From: Phoronis ovalis
Lineage: Eukaryota; Phoronida; Phoronidae
Assembly (NCBI GenBank): GCA_028565635.1
Contig: JAOXYB010040838.1
Coordinates: 1-27,823 of the forward strand
Length of the DNA: 27,823 nucleotides
Direction: 5' to 3'
The position numbers and the translations under genes were made by a program. Below, one piece after another: positions 23,301-27,823 of this stretch; the first letter of the stretch is position 1; the number at the start of each line of letters is the position of its first letter. The notes under the pieces were generated by a model that saw nothing but the letters and a program-made list of their open reading frames with translations, ran no database searches and was not told where the DNA came from.

Positions 23301-23663
23301 AATAAAACGAGTAGGTAATTTCTCGATTACTGCAGGTAAACATTTTTTTAATTAAAAAAAATGTATTTCATTATTAGTTTTATACAGATCTTTTTTTTAT
23401 TAGTCTTAATCATTAGTTGTTTAAAATGTGCTTAAAAGATTTGTAGGAAATCTATGGTCATAAATCAAAGTATCAAAAAATTGTTACAACATTTTATTTT
23501 TAAATAATGGCAAATCGATCATCAAAGCTATATACAAAATTCAAGTTTAAAAAATGGTAATTTTGTGTTTAAGACTGATGATTATCTACACGTACACATT
23601 TTTAAATTTAAAAATTGATAACTATATATTTTATATTCTTTAAACTTACGTGATTGCTGTCAT
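14399..23663 (-). CDS. Secreted animal haem peroxidase (peroxinectin/peroxidasin-like family), complete
   Basis: Fifteen coding exons on the minus strand: 23663-23650, 22940-22711, 22491-22356, 20762-20533, 20254-20075, 19862-19745, 19425-19325, 18593-18381, 18105-17908, 17495-17313, 17185-17046, 16848-16637, 15429-15248, 14962-14857 and 14471-14399 (TAG). All junctions are GT-AG with matching phases, giving 771 residues. Residues 1-19 are a signal peptide (cut after VHA). The catalytic domain spans roughly 170-745. By analogy with myeloperoxidase: distal Gln250, haem-linked Asp253, distal His254 and calcium ligand Asp255 in QWMDHD; calcium loop Thr346-Tyr348-Asp350-Ser352; catalytic Arg411 and haem-linked Glu414 in RSNE; proximal His517 in FRMGHS; Asn605 in [10 protein letters not shown]. 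All key residues are present, so an active H2O2-dependent oxidant is expected. There are no Ig, LRR or transmembrane segments. Roles known for the family include innate immunity, adhesion, and shell or matrix cross-linking; which applies here is not decidable. Confidence 0.95.
15520..16023 (+). pseudogene. Decayed coding-like stretch in peroxidase intron 12
   Basis: One plus-strand frame is open from about 15553 (after TTTTACAG) to 16023, interrupted only by a TAG at 15730-15732. Its amino-acid composition looks protein-like, with Trp-, Gly- and Cys-containing segments such as [15 protein letters not shown] do not recognise the family. It lies antisense within the intron between exons 12 and 13, so it may be a retroposed or transposon-derived remnant, or chance. 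Confidence 0.2.
18743..19112. mobile_element. MITE-like DNA transposon remnant in peroxidase intron 7
   Basis: Perfect 11-bp terminal inverted repeats, CAGGGCCGTCA at 18743-18753 and TGACGGCCCTG at 19102-19112, are abutted on both sides by the direct repeat AAAGC (18738-18742 and 19113-19117). The 370-bp interior codes for nothing recognisable and includes a C12 run and short tandem repeats. CAGGG termini are typical of hAT elements, but hAT makes 8-bp target duplications and only 5 bp match here. The superfamily is therefore open. Confidence 0.75.
18943..19078 (+). repeat. Internal tandem repeats (about 41 bp) of the MITE-like element
   Basis: The motif (G/T)TTCAAAA(T)GGG begins at 18943, 18974, 19016 and 19057, spaced 31, 42 and 41 bp. 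The units carry GGGGGTGC(G/A)TTA and TAATATGC(T/C)CCTCCCA between copies. The array sits entirely within the right half of the MITE-like element. Confidence 0.7.
20763..22355 (-). other. Peroxidase intron 3 (1.6 kb)
   Basis: This is the longest intron of the gene and no exon-like segment was recognised in it. It holds a poly-A run near 21085, a 9-bp inverted repeat TAGCACGTG (21416-21424) and CACGTGCTA (21538-21546), and several CACGGAC motifs around 21936-21980. None supports a definite feature. Confidence 0.5.
22941..23649 (-). other. Peroxidase intron 1, splitting the signal-peptide codons
   Basis: The donor is CAC|GTAAGT at 23649 and the acceptor TATATAG ends at 22941. Only 14 coding nucleotides lie in the first exon. 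An 86-codon open frame on the minus strand (23218-22958) lies within the intron; it has no known motif and no link to the peroxidase frame. Confidence 0.7.
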
Positions 23664-23735
23664 GGTCTCTAGCTGATATTTACTCGCTGTTTGTTTTTCT
23701 CTTTGCTTGAAAACAATTTGGGGAGTTTGCTAGCT

Positions 23736-23743
23736 CTTATATA
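23736..23743 (-). promoter_or_regulatory. TATA box of the peroxidase gene
   Basis: TATATAAG on the minus strand, about 73 nt upstream of the ATG at 23663. It predicts a transcription start near 23710 and a 5' UTR of about 45 nt. A CCAAT motif on the plus strand (23761-23765), reading ATTGG in the gene's direction, lies 18 bp upstream and may be a CCAAT-box element. Confidence 0.6.
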
Positions 23744-23765
23744 CTTTGCTATCACATCGTCCAAT

Positions 23766-24686
23766 CATGGCTTGCCGTCAATAAATACAACTAATGATGA
23801 CATTGTCAGTTGGTAACTGCGTAATCAAATTAGCAATTCAAGAAGATTGCACTTAATTTATAAATACTTATAAGAGACCATGATAAAGTAGATGACATCC
23901 TATCTGGTTAATCTACTGTACAAGCCAAACACTTCATCTCGTGATCACCTGGACTTTAATCCAGCTACAAACAAAAAAAAATAGTAAAACTCGGGAGGTT
24001 TTTCGTGTGATCAGTTTAAGATTTGCTAACTCATCGTACCGCTAAGTGATTGAAGGTATATTTAAGTGACATAAAATTTGCATGAGAAAGCTTGTGACAG
24101 TTATGAACTATTTTCTTTATAAATAAACTTGTTTAGGCCTACTGTTAAAGTACAGAGATGTATTCATGTTTTGTTCCTTATTCAGTTTGGGATATTTCTC
24201 GTTAGGATTACTTGCACATCCTATTGGTTTCCCAAAGGGTTGGAAATGGCCATTAATAACGATTGTTCAATAGAAGTATCACATTACATAATTCTAATTT
24301 CTTATGTGAAACTCTGCACTTGTCATTTTTGTTGTAATAGTGTGTTAATGCACATTTTTCAGGCCTTCATGCATTTTTACGATACTCGAGCATTCGCAAT
24401 GGGATCGCAGGTGTAGCAAACGTCACACGGCTTTACACGGAATCCAGTTTTCATGTTATAAGCCTCTAGGGATAAAAGCATCTAACACAAATGTTTTAAA
24501 TTGAAAAATATTTCCGAAAAATATTTCGGATCAAAAATGATGAAAATTCAACGTTCGACATCTTGTCTAAGACACTAGCTTGGTTTTTGAACAGTCTTCA
24601 AATTTTCGTCTTCCTAACAGCACCACTATTCGTAACATGTAAAAGTATGTTATAGGGCATAAATAATAACAATAATATATCAATTA
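23766..24686. other. DNA upstream of the peroxidase gene, no gene seen
   Basis: This is the 5' flank of the peroxidase gene. The 95-codon plus-strand open frame at 24129-24416 shows no recognisable motif. A small hairpin, CCGAAA-AATA-TTTCGG, lies at 24514-24529. Confidence 0.4.
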
Positions 24687-24692
24687 TTTATT
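24687..24692 (-). terminator. Candidate poly(A) signal for the small minus-strand ORF
   Basis: AATAAA on the minus strand, 135 nt downstream of the TAA at 24827-24829. Confidence 0.3.
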
Positions 24693-24826
24693 GACGTGCA
24701 GAGAATCTTACATTATGCAAATTAGATGCGATCACCCTGTTAAGCACTTTCACTCCCTAAATTGTTGTTGTTTATCTGTTCTTCTTCTGCTGCACAGTCT
24801 TCGCGGGAGTCTTCGGCAAAAGTTTC

Positions 24827-24973
24827 TTAGTTTTCAAATTTTCCACAGCAAGCTGCATCATCCAAGCCCAGCTTTAAACAGTTGAGACCAAATAAAAGAA
24901 CAGCCATAGCGTGTGCAAAAGAAGCCAGTAGGCTATCTATCATTCTGAATAAATCCATTCGTTGCTGTTCCAT
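24827..24973 (-). CDS. Possible 48-residue hydrophobic peptide gene, unrecognised
   Basis: An open frame of 48 codons runs from the ATG at 24973 (MEQQRMDLF...) to a TAA at 24827. It has a central hydrophobic segment (LLASFAHAMAVLLFGLNC, about residues 14-31) that could be a membrane span or uncleaved signal, then a Cys pair and KFEN. After the stop, the same frame stays open for 28 more codons of acidic composition, so this may be a longer gene broken by one stop. A TATA box lies upstream and an AATAAA downstream at gene-like distances. No family is recognised; chance or pseudogene status is quite possible. Confidence 0.25.
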   Translation of the reverse strand: MEQQRMDLFRMIDSLLASFAHAMAVLLFGLNCLKLGLDDAACCGKFEN

Positions 24974-25011
24974 ACCTTCTCAACTAACGTCTGGGCTTAA
25001 ACATAGTCAAT
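24941..25011 (-). repeat. Left arm of a 71-bp inverted duplication
   Basis: The reverse complement matches 25256-25326 at 59 of 71 positions without gaps. The best block is CCTTCTCAACTAACGTCT, identical until one mismatch at its end. The arm covers the presumed 5' UTR and first ten codons of the 48-codon frame. Confidence 0.85.
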
Positions 25012-25050
25012 GTTTAGTATCTCGAAAAGCAGAAGACCAATAATCCCTTT

Positions 25051-25059
25051 ATTTATATA
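25051..25059 (-). promoter_or_regulatory. TATA-like box upstream of the small minus-strand ORF
   Basis: TATATAAAT on the minus strand, about 78 nt upstream of the ATG at 24973. This is nearly the same spacing as for the peroxidase gene. It lies inside the 244-bp spacer between the inverted arms, with no equally good box at the mirrored place for the right arm. Confidence 0.4.
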
Positions 25060-25255
25060 TAAAATAACCGCGAAAATCTTGACGCCAATCAAATTGCAGT
25101 TTACAATAATAGATATAACAGTGGACTAAGCGGATAGCTAGTAAAATAGGTCTATCACACATAGAGAAAGACTTATCTCGGTTGGGCAAAAGTCGGTTCA
25201 AAAGTTTAGTGACGTATTTATTTCGCTCTTGTTAAATTGAAGGAATATAATGACA

Positions 25256-25326
25256 ATTGACTATGGTTAAGCCTAGACGTTAGTTGAGAAGGCACAGAAC
25301 CCTAACGGAAGGACTTATTCAGAGTG
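25256..25326 (+). repeat. Right arm of a 71-bp inverted duplication
   Basis: See the left arm. At the position of the left-arm ATG this arm reads ACA within GGCACAG, so the start codon is absent and the frame beyond is broken by stops. It therefore looks like a dead, divergently oriented copy of the same 5' region. Confidence 0.85.
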
Positions 25327-27636
25327 AACTGAGTTTAGTTTTATAGCTGAACCGCATTTTTCTTTGAGTGAAAAACATTTGTCCAGTCTTTTTCAGAATG
25401 CGCAAAAGTACAAAACTCAATTTGAAAACTGAATTAATATTTCTAAAAAAAATGAATGAGACCCTCCTGTTATGTTGGATACGATATATCTGATGAATTT
25501 CTTTTTGGGGTGATCTATTTCATAGTTATGCGAGGAAAAAAACACATTTTGCCTTCAAGACTTTCCTTATGTAATTTTAACTTCTTTTTATAGTACAGGT
25601 GTATTTAAAATCAAGAATATCCAAGGAAAGGATTAAATTTAATGTAGCCTTTGTAAGTATGAATTTCACCAACATGATTTTATCCATGTTGAGTAGCACT
25701 AAGTGTTGGTGATTCACCGTTAATACAATACAGGTTAAACATAAGAATATGTCTTATCTTGACATCACTACATTTAAGTTTTAGAGATCACTTATTACGG
25801 TGCTAGATTTAATCTTCGAAAAGCAACAAATTATGCTTTACTTACAAAATATATATATGCTACTTCAAACAAGAGAAGGTCGGTACATTTCTACTCTGAA
25901 ATAATACAGTAAAGATTAAATGGCTTTGCGTCATTAACAGATTTAACATTGTCATATAGTGTTTTTTTTTAAATTTTAAATCCATACGTGATGAGTATTT
26001 CGTTATAAAATAGAACTCGTCCTAGACGGACGCTGACTGGGACATGTTTCATAATATCGTTCATTCTCTACATGCTTAGTCCGTCCACCAAGTTCAGGTT
26101 ACAAAAATAGCATTATTTACTAGTATTTCATTATTGTGGTTTGTTTTCCTAATTTCAAGTCACGACTACTATTTTAAACACGTAACTAGCTATAGTAATG
26201 CTAAAAAATAGTAACGTTCTCTGGGTAACGTTATAAGTGACGTAGATAAGTGCTCCCGGACGCAAACATTTACAGTCTTAATTACATTCACTGCCTCGTG
26301 TCCTTTTATCGTCAAATTATGAATTTTAAATAGTGCATGGTATAAATAAGTTATCATCATTTTAAGATGAATTATTTCGTTGAAAGCAAGTGCAGACATT
26401 GATCTTGTCATTAACAATTAAGTGAAAGAGGTATGGCATAATGCAATAATGAGTAAATGAAATATGGTACAAAATTATAAATGTTTGTCAATTTACAAGT
26501 GTTTATAATGATTCTTCGTTGATCGAAAACAAAGAATGCTGATCGATCAAATGTCATTAAAATTCTTACACAATTTTAGTCGGGGTACCTTTTTTTGTAC
26601 GGATTTTAATTCTTATCCAATCTCTAGGACATATTTTCGTAGGAGAATTGCTGAATACATCCCAATTAGCCATGGCTAGATGAGAGAGAGAGAGAGAGTT
26701 GCAAAACACATGTTGCGCAAATTGGCGTGATTTCACTATTATATCTTTTGTGAGGACGTGTTAAACAAAGTTAAAATTTACGATGCATATCACTCATGAG
26801 ATATAAAAATTTATATCAGTTATTTTGGTAGAACATAACGATTTAAAGTAATAGACCGGTTTTCCGTGAAATGTAGGGTGCATCTCTTACCCCACTGTAT
26901 TCAATGATATGTACAAGATGTGTATAAAGTCCCTATAAACTTGCAGATTTACTTTAGTTGTAGCATTTAGTATACTTTAATTGATGTGGCATTGTAGGCT
27001 TATGGAATATTCTATTAGCCAGCAATGGTCATATTTTTGGACGATTATTATTTTAAGCTAAAGTGAGAGCTCTGCAATTCGAGTCAAGCGTATCATATTA
27101 ATGAGGATTTTGACCACATATTTGTAAATGAAAAAGTGATGTAACGCTATCTATAAAATATGACTCGAAATAATAACTACTTTATTTTTATTTATTATTG
27201 CCCTTTCACAATTTTGCTAATCATCAGCAGGAGTTAACATTAAAATAAAATTCCGAATGGTATTAAAATAATGTTGTATTAAAAAGATCCATGTATAATT
27301 AAGTAAGTTTTGATATATATATTCGAGTAATATTGCTGTAAAAGCTAACTATAGATATTATTAAACTTAGCTTACGGTATTGGACAAGAATGTCTACTCT
27401 GCCAGACACTAGATTCTTAAAAGTAATTTATGCAGAAGATGAAAAATGAATGTCCTGCATTAAAAATATATTTACAGTCTGCAAAATGCAAACCATATTT
27501 TTAAATTGGACTATTAGCCATGCAGAAACAGAGTTAGTACTTAAACATATTAGGGATATTTATAAAACTCAATTTTATAATATAATTATAGCATTCCTGA
27601 TAGTAAAATGAGGAATTATAAATTATTTAAAAATAA
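25327..27636. other. Intergenic DNA, no gene seen
   Basis: AT-rich sequence with no recognisable coding exon or RNA gene on either strand. The only simple repeat is a short (GA)n microsatellite at 26682-26698. Confidence 0.45.
26682..26698 (+). repeat. (GA)n microsatellite
   Basis: An uninterrupted GA dinucleotide run of 17 nt. Confidence 0.95.
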
Positions 27637-27823
27637 AATATTACAAGAATAGTACACAACAGATGCCATGCCAAGACATCTGATGAAAATTTGGCAAAAT
27701 TTAGGATTGGAAATCATGATCTCCAAATTGAACTTGGTAGGCATATACGGCCAAAAACTCCGATAGAACAACGGTGTTGTGCATATTGCCCCAAGACAGT
27801 GGAAGATGAGATGCACGTCCTGA
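27637..27823 (+). mobile_element. Fragment of a non-LTR retrotransposon ORF2 C-terminus, runs off the window
   Basis: The plus-strand frame is open from 27637 (after a TAA) to the window end. Its translation carries the pattern LAKFRIGNHDLQIELGR, then RPKTPIEQR and CCAYC...VEDEMHVL. This resembles the post-reverse-transcriptase region and CxxC...H zinc-binding motif common in mollusc retroelement polyproteins. The upstream stop and the absence of a preceding reverse-transcriptase domain mean it is 5'-truncated or begins mid-element. Assignment rests on remembered sequence character, not a search. Confidence 0.5.

Noticed and set aside
1-27823. CRISPR arrays, bacterial operons, tRNA or rRNA genes
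   Set aside because: Split genes and eukaryotic families dominate. The only regular repeats are eukaryotic-type satellites without unique spacers, and no tRNA A/B-box cloverleaf or rRNA segment was recognised by eye.

Overview
This is eukaryotic genomic DNA. It is AT-rich, its genes are split by GT-AG introns, and transposon-derived repeats lie between and inside genes. The proteins and the type of secreted cysteine-knot precursor suggest a lophotrochozoan, most likely a marine bivalve and possibly a mussel. That assignment is inference from protein character, not from a marker gene.

Layout. (1) 572-4137 (+): the 3' eight coding exons of STK11/LKB1, the master kinase upstream of AMPK. The 5' coding exon lies before the window. 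The first six exons seen here match the lengths I recall for human exons 2-7 (84, 90, 133, 137, 128 and 58 nt). The first complete intron has a perfect U12-type (minor spliceosome) 5' splice site, ATATCCTT, at the position of the known AT-AC intron of human STK11. The protein ends in a CaaX box. (2) 4513-8061: intergenic, with a 281-bp inverted-repeat element. (3) 10595-8362 (-): a four-exon gene for a secreted precursor whose C-terminus carries two consecutive inhibitor-cystine-knot (knottin) patterns. (4) 10660-14188: intergenic, with GAGCAGCGAGCATT repeats and a 41-bp tandem array. (5) 23663-14399 (-): a complete 15-coding-exon gene for a 771-residue secreted animal haem peroxidase with all catalytic and calcium-binding residues, a TATA box, a MITE-like element and a decayed coding-like stretch in its introns. 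(6) 24687-25326: a 71-bp inverted duplication (83% identity between arms). Its left arm covers the start of a possible 48-codon intronless gene on the minus strand that has both a TATA box and an AATAAA. (7) 27637-27823 (+): the start of a non-LTR retrotransposon fragment that runs off the end.

The three main genes do not form an evident pathway; the window reads as an ordinary stretch of an invertebrate chromosome. The items most worth a second look are the double-knot peptide, the atypical AT-to-AA minor intron in STK11, and the inverted duplication around the small TATA-driven reading frame. All exon coordinates were worked out by hand from splice signals, reading-frame continuity and protein similarity, without transcript data.
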